Assembly: GCA_963728655.1 (NCBI GenBank)
Contig: CAVSLD010000001.1
Location: 1 to 64,000, forward strand
Direction of reading: 5' to 3'
Source: Iamia sp963728655
GTDB taxonomy: Bacteria; Actinomycetota; Acidimicrobiia; Acidimicrobiales; Iamiaceae
DNA length: 64,000 nucleotides
Below the pieces are notes generated by a model that saw only the letters and a list, made by a program, of their open reading frames with translations, did no database searches and was not told where the DNA came from. Shown in pieces: positions 43,992 through 51,295 of this stretch (positions are counted from its first letter, which is position 1; every line of letters starts with the position of its first letter). Both the position numbers and the translations under genes were made by a program.

Positions 43992-45380
43992 GTGACCGAG
44001 CTGCTCCCCACCCCCACGCCCCTCGACGACCTGCGCGCCGCCTGCACCGGTGCCGTGCTCGGCCCCGACGACCCCGGCCACGCCGAGGCCGCCCGGGCCT
44101 GGAACGTGCGCCACACCCACCGCCCCGCCGTGGTGGTCCGGGCCGAGACCCCCGACGACGTGGCCGCCGCGGTGCGCCACGCCCGGGCCCACGGGATGGA
44201 GGTGGCCGTGCAGACCACGGGCCACGGCTTCGCCCGGGCCACCGATGGCGGGCTGCTCATCGACCTGTCCACCCTGGTCGGCGTCACCGTCGACGCCGAG
44301 GACCGCACCGCCCGGGTGCTGGGCGGCTCCACCTGGGAGCCGGTGCTGGCCGCGGCCAGCGAGGTGGGGTTGGCCCCGCTGCTCGGCTCCACCCCCCACG
44401 TCGGCGCCGTCGGCTACACGATGGGCGGCGGCTTCGGCTGGCTGGCCCGCCACCACGGCCTGGCCATCGACCACGTCCGCTCCTTCGAGCTGGTGACCCC
44501 CGCCGGCGAGGTCCAGGTGGCCTCGGCCGACAGCGACCCCGACCTGTTCTGGGCCCTCCTGGGCGGGGGCGCCGGGGGCCTGGGCGTGGTCACGGCCATG
44601 ACCATCGAGCTCGTCCCGGTCACCACCGTCTACGCCGGCAACCTGCTCTACCCGGCGGCCATGGCCGACGAGGTCATCGCCCGCTACGCCGAGTGGATCG
44701 AGACCGTCCCCGACGAGCTCACCTCCTCGGTCGTGCTGATGAACTTCCCGCCCTTCCCCGACGTGCCCGAGCCCCTCCGCGGCCAGTCCTTCGCCATCGT
44801 GCGGGGCTGCTGGTCCGGCCCCGTCGAGGAGGGCGAGCAGTGGCTGCGGCCCTGGCGGGAGTGGGCCGAGCCGGCCATCGACATGTTCGGCCCGCTGCCG
44901 TTCTCCCAGGCCGCCGCCATCAGCAACGACCCGGTCGACCCGCTGCCCGCCGCGCTGAGCACCGAGTGGCTGACCGACCTCGGCCCCGACGTCGCCCGCC
45001 TCCTCGTCGACGCCGCCTTCGCCACCGCCGGGCCGCCCCTGCTCCTGTTCGCCGAGGTGCGCCACGCCGGCGGGGCCGTGGCCCGGGGCACGGCCGGCGC
45101 CTTCGGCGGCCGCGACGGCGAGCTCCTCCTGGGCCTGGTGGCGGCCACCCCCACCGACGAGGCCGCGGCGGCCAGCGAGGCCCACATCGCGGCGCTGCGC
45201 CACGACCTGTCCGACCACACCCTGGGCCGGGCCTACCTCAGCTTCTGCGACGGCGAGGAGCGCCGGGCCCGCACCGCCGAGGGCTTCGCCGACGACGACC
45301 TCGAGCGGCTCCGGCGGGTGAAGGCCCGCGTCGACGGCGACGACGTCTTGTCCTGCGGCCTCGACCTCACCACCGGCTGA
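43992..45380 (+). CDS. FAD-linked oxidase (berberine-bridge-enzyme-like)
   Basis: A 462-aa flavoprotein of the PCMH/VAO superfamily. The FAD-binding domain shows RPAVVVRAETPDDVAAAVRHAR, QTTGHGFARATDGGLLIDLS, and GSTPHVGAVGYTMGGGFGWLARHHG with a histidine that may hold FAD covalently. The C-terminal half is the substrate domain, ending YLSFCDGEE, the berberine-bridge-type terminal motif. Likely oxidises an alcohol or sugar; substrate not inferred. Start is GTG 43992 following AAGGACC. Confidence 0.88.
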   Translation: MTELLPTPTPLDDLRAACTGAVLGPDDPGHAEAARAWNVRHTHRPAVVVRAETPDDVAAAVRHARAHGMEVAVQTTGHGFARATDGGLLIDLSTLVGVTVDAEDRTARVLGGSTWEPVLAAASEVGLAPLLGSTPHVGAVGYTMGGGFGWLARHHGLAIDHVRSFELVTPAGEVQVASADSDPDLFWALLGGGAGGLGVVTAMTIELVPVTTVYAGNLLYPAAMADEVIARYAEWIETVPDELTSSVVLMNFPPFPDVPEPLRGQSFAIVRGCWSGPVEEGEQWLRPWREWAEPAIDMFGPLPFSQAAAISNDPVDPLPAALSTEWLTDLGPDVARLLVDAAFATAGPPLLLFAEVRHAGGAVARGTAGAFGGRDGELLLGLVAATPTDEAAAASEAHIAALRHDLSDHTLGRAYLSFCDGEERRARTAEGFADDDLERLRRVKARVDGDDVLSCGLDLTTG

Positions 45381-45401
45381 GGCCGGTGACCGGCCTCCTC
45401 A

Positions 45402-45430
45402 CCCCGGGTGAGCGGAGGGCTCACCCGGGG
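45402..45430. terminator. Perfect 12-bp hairpin, bidirectional terminator
   Basis: CCCCGGGTGAGC (45402-45413) and GCTCACCCGGGG (45419-45430) enclose a 5-nt loop. A smaller hairpin GAGGCCGG/CCGGCCTC overlaps the FAD-oxidase stop codon just before it. The position between convergent units fits a bidirectional terminator. Confidence 0.7.
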
Positions 45431-45454
45431 AGGCGCTCCAGCGGTCGAACGCCG

Positions 45455-45865
45455 TCAGGCGGTGGGCATCGCCCCCAGGGCGAGGTCCATGGTCACCCGG
45501 GCCAGCACGGCCCGCCGGGCCACCAGGCACGACGTGCGGCCGTGGTCGTCGTCGGGCTCCACCAGCAGGGCCGAGAAGGCGAAGCGAGTGGCCATGTCGG
45601 TCAGCAGCGCCCGCTCGACCACGGTCGGGTCGACGTCGAGGCCCTCGTCGGCCAGGCCCTCCACGAAGGCGTCGCGCACGTCGGCGACGAGGCTGGTCCA
45701 CTCCTCCGCGCTGCGGTCGCGGTCGCCCGCTCGCCCCGAGACGAGCTGGCCCAGGTCGCTGCCCAGGGGCGCCACCGACCCGTAGCTCCAGTCGATGGCG
45801 GTCACCGTGCCGTCGCCCGGCTCGTGCAGGTTGTCGGGCGCGGCGTCGCCGTGGGCCAGCGAAGT
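45455..45865 (-). pseudogene. 3' remnant of an aminoglycoside-phosphotransferase-like gene
   Basis: The minus-strand frame carries only the C-terminal half of an APH/choline-kinase-type protein: the catalytic loop LAHGDAAPDNL, then TAIDWSYGSVAPLGSDLGQL with the metal-binding Asp, and a helical C-terminus. The N-lobe is missing; the sequence before LAHGD is the truncated globin of the adjacent remnant. It is a deletion junction rather than a full kinase. Confidence 0.7.
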
Positions 45866-46206
45866 AGGCCAGCAGCACCGGCCGCACGGCGTCGTCGGGC
45901 CCGAGGCCCACGTCGGTGAGCGCCTGGGCGAAGCAGGCCATGGCCCGGTCGTGTCCATCTCGGCGTGAGGCCCGCTGCCGCTGTGGCCCGCACGACCGCG
46001 GTCTCGTCGCCCATCGTCTCGGAGTAGGTGGACGGACCGCCCAGGGCCTCGCCCCAGTAGGCGGCCAGCCCCTCGGTGTGCTCCGGGTGGAACCCGCGGG
46101 AGAAGGCGTGGGACACGACCTCCTCGGCCATCACCCGCTGGTGCCAGGCGTGGGCCAGGCGGACCATGCCCTCGGCCCCACCCGCCGCCTCGTACACGCT
46201 CTCCAC
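45861..46206 (-). pseudogene. Truncated-haemoglobin pseudogene, frameshifted and 3'-truncated
   Basis: Starting GTG 46206, the frame matches the intact globin at 50543-50989 through ESVYEAAGG, HAWHQRVMAEEVVSHAFSRG, AAYWGEALGG and MGDETAVVRA. It then loses one base near 45995 (HSGSGPHAEM resumes in the next frame) and another near 45950 (MACFAQALTDVGLGPDDAVR resumes in the third frame). It stops matching at VLLAYF, where the phosphotransferase remnant begins. Two frameshifts plus loss of the last ~30 codons make it nonfunctional. Confidence 0.75.
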
Positions 46207-46310
46207 CGGGCCGACGCTACGGGTCGGTGCCTCCCGCCGCTCGCGCCCAGCGGTGCCGCACGGGCCCGGCCTGGCGCCGGACCCGCCGACGAGGAAGTCG
46301 TCGGAGACCC

Positions 46311-46339
46311 TTGCGTGACGAACACACGTTCGCTACGCT
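46311..46339 (+). promoter_or_regulatory. SOS promoter: LexA box within a -35/-10 pair
   Basis: TTGCGT (46311-46316) and TACGCT (46334-46339) are 17 nt apart. The spacer contains CGAAC-ACAC-GTTCG (46319-46332), a perfect match to the Gram-positive/mycobacterial LexA box CGAAC-N4-GTTCG. The site is about 100 nt upstream of the 13E12 HNH gene. LexA control of 13E12-family genes is established in Mycobacterium tuberculosis, so DNA-damage induction is likely. Confidence 0.8.
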
Positions 46340-46440
46340 GAGGTCGCTTCCCCTTCGAGGACCAGGGCTCCCGGTCCTCTGCCTGACCAGACCGGCGGCG
46401 CCTCCCGTGCGCCCGCCCCTGCTGCCTCGGAGGTGGAACC

Positions 46441-47727
46441 GTGACCGAGACCCTCGCCCCCCCGGCGACCGGCTGGCCCGTCGCCACCGCGCCCGAGCAC
46501 GGCCCACCCGATCCCTCCCCCTACACCGGCCTCTCCCCGGCCGAGCGCACCGACCTGGTCGAACAGCTCTCGGGGGCCATCGCCGCCCTGCAGGCCGAGC
46601 TGGGCCGGGTGGTGGTGGCCGTCGACCACGCCGGCGACCACCTCGCCGACGGTGCCCTCGACGTGCCCGCCTGGCTGGCCTGGCGGACGGCCAGCACCCG
46701 TCGCCACGCCCGGGAGGCGGTGCGGGTGGCCCACGCCCTGGAGTCACTCCCGTGCCTGCGGGCCGCCCTGGCCGCCGGCACGGTGTCGTTCGACCAGGTC
46801 CGCCCGGTCACTCGCTTCGCCACGCCCGCGACCGACGAGGACCTGGCCCACCGGCTGCCCGCGTGGTCGGCCGGACAGGCCGAGGCCGTGGCCCGCCGGC
46901 TCACGCCCCGCCCCGACGACGAGGCCACCACGGCCCAGGGCCGCCGCGCCTTCCACTGGCGCCCCGACCAGGCCCGGGGCGGGTTCCACTACCGCGGCTT
47001 CCTGCCGGCGGAGGCGGGCGAGGCGGTCAACGCCGCCCTCTCCGCCCTGGCCGAGGCGGCCGGGCCCGACGCCGAGACCGGGACCTGGGCGCCGTTCTCC
47101 GCCCGCTGCGCCGACGCCCTGCACGACCTCGCGGTGGGCGACCGCCTCCCCGGCCAGTCCGCCCTGGCGGTCCTCCACGTCGAGGCCGCCGCGCTGGGGA
47201 CGGGGCCGGGCGCCGACGCGGCCGGGGGCGCGGTCGGGCTCGGACCCGTCCTCGTCAACGGCGTGCTCGGGCCGCTGGCGGTGGGCCGGCGCACCGTGCT
47301 GCGGTTCCTGTGCGACTGCGACGTGGAGCACGCGGTGGAGGGGCCCGGCGGCACGACCATCGGCATCGGTCGGCGCAGCCGCACCGTGCCCGACTGGCTC
47401 CGCCGCCACATCGAGGCCCGCGACGGCACGTGCCGGTTCCCGGGCTGCGAGCGCCCGATCCGCCACGTCCACCACGCCCGGCACTGGACCCGCGACCTCG
47501 GCCCCACCGACAGCCCCAACCTGTCCGGGCTGTGCTGGGCCCACCACCACCTGGTGCACGAGGGACGGTGGGAGGTCACCGGCGACGCCGACGGCGAGCT
47601 CACCTTCACCAGCCCCCTCGGGCGACGGCTCACCTCCCGCCGACCACCGCTCCGCCCCACCACCCGGGCCGCGGCCGCCCGCATCAGCGGCACCACCCTC
47701 ACCGTCGCCGGCCCCGACCCGCCCTGA
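46441..47727 (+). CDS. 13E12-repeat HNH endonuclease (DUF222)
   Basis: A 428-aa protein: an N-terminal DUF222 helical domain (about residues 30-290, including VDHAGDHLADGALDVPAWLA and TVSFDQVRPVTRFA) and a C-terminal HNH nuclease (RDGTCRFPGCERPIRHVHHA, then NLSGLCWAHHHLVHEGRWEV) with the zinc cysteines and catalytic His. GTG start at 46441. These multi-copy actinobacterial genes are thought to be mobile or selfish. It is preceded by a LexA-box promoter; a decayed second copy of its 3' end lies at 51041-51165. Confidence 0.9.
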   Translation: MTETLAPPATGWPVATAPEHGPPDPSPYTGLSPAERTDLVEQLSGAIAALQAELGRVVVAVDHAGDHLADGALDVPAWLAWRTASTRRHAREAVRVAHALESLPCLRAALAAGTVSFDQVRPVTRFATPATDEDLAHRLPAWSAGQAEAVARRLTPRPDDEATTAQGRRAFHWRPDQARGGFHYRGFLPAEAGEAVNAALSALAEAAGPDAETGTWAPFSARCADALHDLAVGDRLPGQSALAVLHVEAAALGTGPGADAAGGAVGLGPVLVNGVLGPLAVGRRTVLRFLCDCDVEHAVEGPGGTTIGIGRRSRTVPDWLRRHIEARDGTCRFPGCERPIRHVHHARHWTRDLGPTDSPNLSGLCWAHHHLVHEGRWEVTGDADGELTFTSPLGRRLTSRRPPLRPTTRAAAARISGTTLTVAGPDPP

Positions 47728-47791
47728 CCGGCCGTCCGATCGGGCCGGGACCCGGGAGCACGACGAGATGGCGGCGTCGTGCCCTCCGGCC

Positions 47792-47869
47792 ATGACCGAG
47801 GTGGCCGGTGCGGCGGTGGGTGGGCCGCCGGCCGCGACCGGCCCGGGGCTGGGGTCCACCTCGACGTAG
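47792..47869 (+). pseudogene. 5' remnant of a cytochrome P450 gene
   Basis: A 25-codon frame begins MTEVAGAAVGGPPAATGPGL, closely matching the first 20 residues of the intact P450 at 51296 (MTEVADATVGGPPAPTGAGL), and the 19 bases up to GACCGAGG, including the start codon, are nearly identical. After that it diverges and stops. The following ~180 nt to the next gene show no recognisable coding sequence. Confidence 0.7.
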
Positions 47870-48046
47870 CCGACGACATCGGCCTCGTCCAGGGTCGCCC
47901 TGTCGCCACCGACGACGGCGGGCCGGGCGACCGCCGCCCACCGCGACCCCGAGGCCCTCGGCGCCCTGCGGGCCTGCCCCCACGGCTGAACCATCGGCGA
48001 CCCGCCCGCGCCGCGCTCCGGGACGACGCCCGCCAGACTGCGGGAC

Positions 48047-48691
48047 GTGGCGGTCGGCCCCGGAGACCTGGCAGCGCGCCTGGCCCACGTGCGCTGGGTC
48101 GGCGGGGGCAGCGGCGCCGGCAAGTCCACCGTGGCGCGGCGGCTGGCCGCGACCCACGGGCTGGAGGTGGTCGACACCGACGCGGCCATGGCCGACCACG
48201 CCCGGCGGCTGACACCCGATCAGGCCCCCGCCCTGGCCGCCTTCGCAGCGATGGGCATGGACGAGCGCTGGGTCGACCGCACCCCGGCCGAGATGCTCGC
48301 CTCCTTCCACTGGTTCCGGGGCGAGGGCTTCGCCCTCATCGTCGAGGACCTGCTCGCCCTCCCGACCGACCGGCCCGTGCTGGCCGAGGGGTTCCGGCTG
48401 CTGCCCCGCCTGGTGGCACCCCTGGTGACCCGGCCGAACCAGGCGGTGTGGCTGCTGCCCACGCCTGCGTTCCGGCGGGTCGCGCTGGAGGCGCGGGGCG
48501 GGCTGTGGGACATCGCCGGGCGCACCCGCGACCCGGACCGAGCCCTGGCCAACCTGCTCGCGCGCGACCGCCTCTTCACCGAGCACCTGGTCGAGGAGAC
48601 GGCGGGGCTCGGGCTGGCGACGATCACCGTCGACGGCGCCGCCGACGATGACATCCTGGTCGACAGGGTCCGCGCCGCACTCGGCCTCTGA
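48047..48691 (+). CDS. P-loop kinase-like protein
   Basis: A 214-aa nucleotide-binding protein with Walker A GGGSGAGKSTVARRL (about residues 19-33) and VVDTDAAMADHARR, typical of shikimate/adenylylsulphate/nucleoside kinase folds. Later NQAVWLLPTPAFRR and LARDRLFTEHLVEETAGLGL resemble the uncharacterised AAA_33-type small kinases. GTG start at 48047. Substrate unknown. Confidence 0.75.
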   Translation: MAVGPGDLAARLAHVRWVGGGSGAGKSTVARRLAATHGLEVVDTDAAMADHARRLTPDQAPALAAFAAMGMDERWVDRTPAEMLASFHWFRGEGFALIVEDLLALPTDRPVLAEGFRLLPRLVAPLVTRPNQAVWLLPTPAFRRVALEARGGLWDIAGRTRDPDRALANLLARDRLFTEHLVEETAGLGLATITVDGAADDDILVDRVRAALGL

Positions 48692-48699
48692 TCACAGAG

Positions 48700-48734
48700 G
48701 ACGAGGAGTCGGCCCGGGGACCACTGTCCTCGTC
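48700..48734. terminator. Hairpin between convergent genes
   Basis: GACGAGGA (48700-48707) pairs with TCCTCGTC (48727-48734) around a 19-nt GC-rich loop, directly after the kinase-like gene and just before the stop of the convergent small membrane protein gene. Confidence 0.45.
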
Positions 48735-48745
48735 GGGTCGGCCGG

Positions 48746-49021
48746 TCAGTCGCGCTGGCGGCGGGAGCGCTCGCCGTTGCCGTAGGAGGCGACGTCGGCG
48801 AACAGGGCGATGGCCACGAAGATCCACCCCAGCGTGGACACGCCCCGGACCGGCGCGTAGGCCAGGGCGTAGACCAGCGTCGTCCACGGCAGGAACAGGA
48901 ACCCCAGGAACCCGGCGAAGCCCGAGTCGAAGGCGATCTCGAGCCGGTCGGTGAACAACCAGAGGAAGAACACCGCCAGCCTCGGTGAGATCAGCGAGAT
49001 CAGTGCGAGAAGGCAGCCCAC
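48746..49021 (-). CDS. Small conserved membrane protein
   Basis: A 91-aa protein with two or three membrane helices: GCLLALISLISPRLAVFFLWLF region, FAGFLGFLFLPWTTLVYALA region, and GWIFVAIALFADVASYGNGE. GTG 49021 has GGGAG 9 nt upstream. The pattern, including TDRLEIAFDS, is one I associate with a widespread unnamed actinobacterial protein; no function is known. Confidence 0.75.
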   Translation of the reverse strand: MGCLLALISLISPRLAVFFLWLFTDRLEIAFDSGFAGFLGFLFLPWTTLVYALAYAPVRGVSTLGWIFVAIALFADVASYGNGERSRRQRD

Positions 49022-49266
49022 GGTGCGTCTCCCTGCGAGGGTCGGCGAGGACCGGCACAGTACTGGTCGCCGGGGCGCGGGGCGGCGGAGGCGACGACCG
49101 GGTGGGCTCAGTCCGAGGCTGCGGCCCAGGCGGCCCTGCTCGACGAGGTGCTGCGGAGCGACCCCGGAGCCTGACGGCGCGCCCACCGACCGCGCGCGAG
49201 GATGGCAGCCGGTGGCGCGGGCGCCCGGCTCCCTGGTGCCGGGCGCGAGCCGGAGGGAGGCGCGAC

Positions 49267-50292
49267 ATGTCGGACGGGAGCTGGTCGGGACCCGGGCAGC
49301 AGTGGCCCAGTGGGCCACCGCAGACGCCGGGCACGGTGCCCCCGCCCCCCGGATCGCAGTGGGCGGGCGGCCCTCCGCCGCCGGCGGGTCCCGGACCCGC
49401 GGCCGCACCGGCGCCGCCCCTGCCCAATGCGTCCACGGGCCGCACCCTCCTCATCATCGCCGCCGTGCTCCTGGGCGTGGGCGGGCTGGTGGTGGCGGCC
49501 ACCCCGCTCGGGGACTGGTTCACCGTCTCGTTCGGGCCCGTCGAGCGCAGCGTCAACGGCTACGGGGCGGAGGACTCCTCGGCGTTCGACTCCGGGGACA
49601 CCAGCGAGGACGACCTCTTCACCTCGGAGGACACCGCCACGGAGTCCTCCGACGACGACTTCGACTGGATCCTGGACCCGTTGCCGGACGGGGCACCGGT
49701 GACGGCCGCCGGCCTCGCCCTCGCCCTCGCCGGCGGGGCGCTGCTGCTCCGCTCCCTCCGGCCGGCGCCGACGGCGGCGAAGGCGCGCACCGAGGTGCTG
49801 GTGCTCTCCGGGGCCGCGGCCGCAGTCGCCGGGCTCGGCCTGGTGTGGACGGCGTGGTCGTGGTTCGGCTTCAAGGACCAGTGGGACACGCTCCTGGGCG
49901 AGCAGCTGCAGGGCGACGACCTCGGCTTCGGGGCCCTGTTCGCCGGTGCCCTCGACGCCGACCCCGGTGGCGGTCTGCTCCTGGCCGGGCTGTCCTTCGT
50001 CGGCCTGGGGCTGGTCGCGGCGGTCACCTTCCTGGGCTCGCTCGTCCCCGCCGACCGGCTCCCGTTCACGATCTCCGTGACCCGCACCTCGGCGAGCCCG
50101 CCCGCTCCGGCCCCCTGGCCACCGTCGGCGGCACCGCCGTCGCAGCCTGGGTGGGCGGCCCCGGCGACCGGAGGAGGACCGGTGCCACCGCGGCCGCAGG
50201 CCGGGCCATCGGCGGGGGTCCCGCCCCAGGCGCCACCCCACGGGGCACCACCCGGGACCCCGCCCGGGACGCCGCCGCCGTGGCCCGGCTGA
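49267..50292 (+). CDS. Pro-rich tetraspan membrane protein of unknown function
   Basis: A 341-aa protein starting at ATG 49267 (GGAGGCGAC upstream). A Pro/Gly-rich cytoplasmic N-terminus (1-55) is followed by a first membrane helix (LLIIAAVLLGVGGLVVAATP), an acidic extracytoplasmic loop rich in Asp/Ser/Glu (100-140), three further helices up to about 270, and a second long Pro-rich tail containing PGTPPGTPP repeats. No family recognised. Confidence 0.75.
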   Translation: MSDGSWSGPGQQWPSGPPQTPGTVPPPPGSQWAGGPPPPAGPGPAAAPAPPLPNASTGRTLLIIAAVLLGVGGLVVAATPLGDWFTVSFGPVERSVNGYGAEDSSAFDSGDTSEDDLFTSEDTATESSDDDFDWILDPLPDGAPVTAAGLALALAGGALLLRSLRPAPTAAKARTEVLVLSGAAAAVAGLGLVWTAWSWFGFKDQWDTLLGEQLQGDDLGFGALFAGALDADPGGGLLLAGLSFVGLGLVAAVTFLGSLVPADRLPFTISVTRTSASPPAPAPWPPSAAPPSQPGWAAPATGGGPVPPRPQAGPSAGVPPQAPPHGAPPGTPPGTPPPWPG

Positions 50293-50322
50293 CGGCCGGC
50301 GACGCCGAGGGCGGGGGGCCGG

Positions 50323-50451
50323 TCAGCGGTGGGAGGTGACCGGGACCTCGGCCAGCACGGCGTCGGGGCGGGGGATGAGCCGGTCGACCACGTGCATCGT
50401 GCCCCGGGCGAGGGAGGTGAGCGACCAGCAGACGAAGAGGAGGAGGATCAT
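50323..50451 (-). CDS. 42-aa single-span membrane peptide, paralogue of 54069-54218
   Basis: ATG at 50451, preceded by no strong ribosome site. The peptide begins ILLLFVCWSLTSLAR and continues with an amphipathic, Pro-containing tail to a stop at 50323. A 49-aa peptide at 54069-54218 begins the same way (ILIMFLCWAVQALGR), and both have an identical 15-nt element exactly 41 nt upstream. These shared features support a genuine small gene. Function unknown. Confidence 0.55.
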   Translation of the reverse strand: MILLLFVCWSLTSLARGTMHVVDRLIPRPDAVLAEVPVTSHR

Positions 50452-50491
50452 GGGGTGATCGTGCGCCTCGTCGCCGGCCCCGACCAGTGCC

Positions 50492-50506
50492 CGGGCACCC
50501 CTCCCC
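50492..50506 (-). promoter_or_regulatory. Conserved 15-nt element upstream of the 42-aa peptide gene
   Basis: Minus strand GGGGAGGGGTGCCCG at 50506-50492, its near edge 41 nt before the start codon. The same 15 nt recur at the same distance before the paralogous peptide gene at 54218. In this copy it overlaps the palindrome GTGCCCGGGCAC. It could be a binding site, a 5' UTR structure or a terminator stem of the upstream gene. Confidence 0.45.
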
Positions 50507-50542
50507 CTCCGGCTCGCGACCCTCTGACCAGCGACGATCGTC

Positions 50543-50989
50543 TCAACCGGGCTGGATGCCGTCCCAGGACCAGTGCGGCATGCGGAGCCCGTCGGGCACG
50601 TCGTCGGCCGACGCCTCGTAGGCCGCCATCGTCGTGCGCGTCGCCCAGGTGAAGTAGTCGAGCAGGACCTGCCGGACGGGGTCGTCGAGGCCGACGTCGG
50701 TGAGGGCGGCGTCGAAGCAGGCGACGGCCCGGTCGTCCATCTCGCCGTGGGGCCCGTTGCCGCTGTGGGCCCGGACCACCCCGCTCTCGTCGCCCATCGA
50801 CGCCGAGTAGGTGGCCGGCCCACCCAGGGCCTCGGCCCAGTAGGCGGCCAGCCGCTCGGTGTGCTGCGGGTGGACGCCGTGGGAGAAGGCGTGGCCCACC
50901 ACGTCGTCGGCCAGCACCCGCTCGTGCCAGGCCTGGGCCAGGCGGACCATGCCGTCGGTGGCGCCGGCCGCCTCGTAGACGCTCTCCAC
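50543..50989 (-). CDS. Truncated haemoglobin (group II-like globin)
   Basis: A 148-aa 2-on-2 globin. Segments ESVYEAAGATDGMVRLAQAW, HAFSHGVHPQHTERLAAYWAEALGGP (with candidate proximal/distal histidines), a central YSASMGDESGVVRAH, and a C-terminal WATRTTMAAYE. GTG 50989 is chosen because homology begins at ESVYE; an ATG at 51013 would add 8 residues. Roles of the family include O2/NO binding. A decayed duplicate lies at 45861-46206. Confidence 0.82.
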   Translation of the reverse strand: MESVYEAAGATDGMVRLAQAWHERVLADDVVGHAFSHGVHPQHTERLAAYWAEALGGPATYSASMGDESGVVRAHSGNGPHGEMDDRAVACFDAALTDVGLDDPVRQVLLDYFTWATRTTMAAYEASADDVPDGLRMPHWSWDGIQPG

Positions 50990-51040
50990 GAGGCCGACGC
51001 TACGACCTGGCATCGTCGGGCGCGGCGCGGCGTGGCGGGC

Positions 51041-51165
51041 TTCACCTTCACCAGCCCCCTCGGCCGGCGCCTCACCTCGCGCCGACCACCGATCCGCCCG
51101 ACCGCCCGGGCCGCCGCGGCCCGCATCAGCGGCACCACCCTCACCGTGGCCGCCCCCGCGCCGGG
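51041..51165 (+). pseudogene. 3' remnant of a 13E12 HNH gene
   Basis: The translation FTFTSPLGRRLTSRRPPIRP continuing to ISGTTLTVAA matches the last ~40 residues of the HNH protein encoded at 46441-47727, with matching DNA. The DUF222 and HNH parts are absent: the sequence passes directly from the globin 5' flank (near 51030) into the HNH tail, which indicates an internal deletion of about 1.3 kb. Confidence 0.75.
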
Positions 51166-51295
51166 CCGCCGTGACGTGGCCGAGCCGGGTCGTCGTCGAG
51201 GTGTCCGCCCCCAGAGCCGCTCCGAGGGAACAGCCCCTCGTGCCCACGAGGTCATCCCCCCGGCGCGGCGCCGGGCCGCGCCGTACCCTCCGGCC

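Noticed and set aside
50573..51295. Upstream extension of the P450 frame
   Set aside because: It covers the globin antisense and the HNH 3' remnant. P450 homology and the shared start-site sequence begin at 51296.
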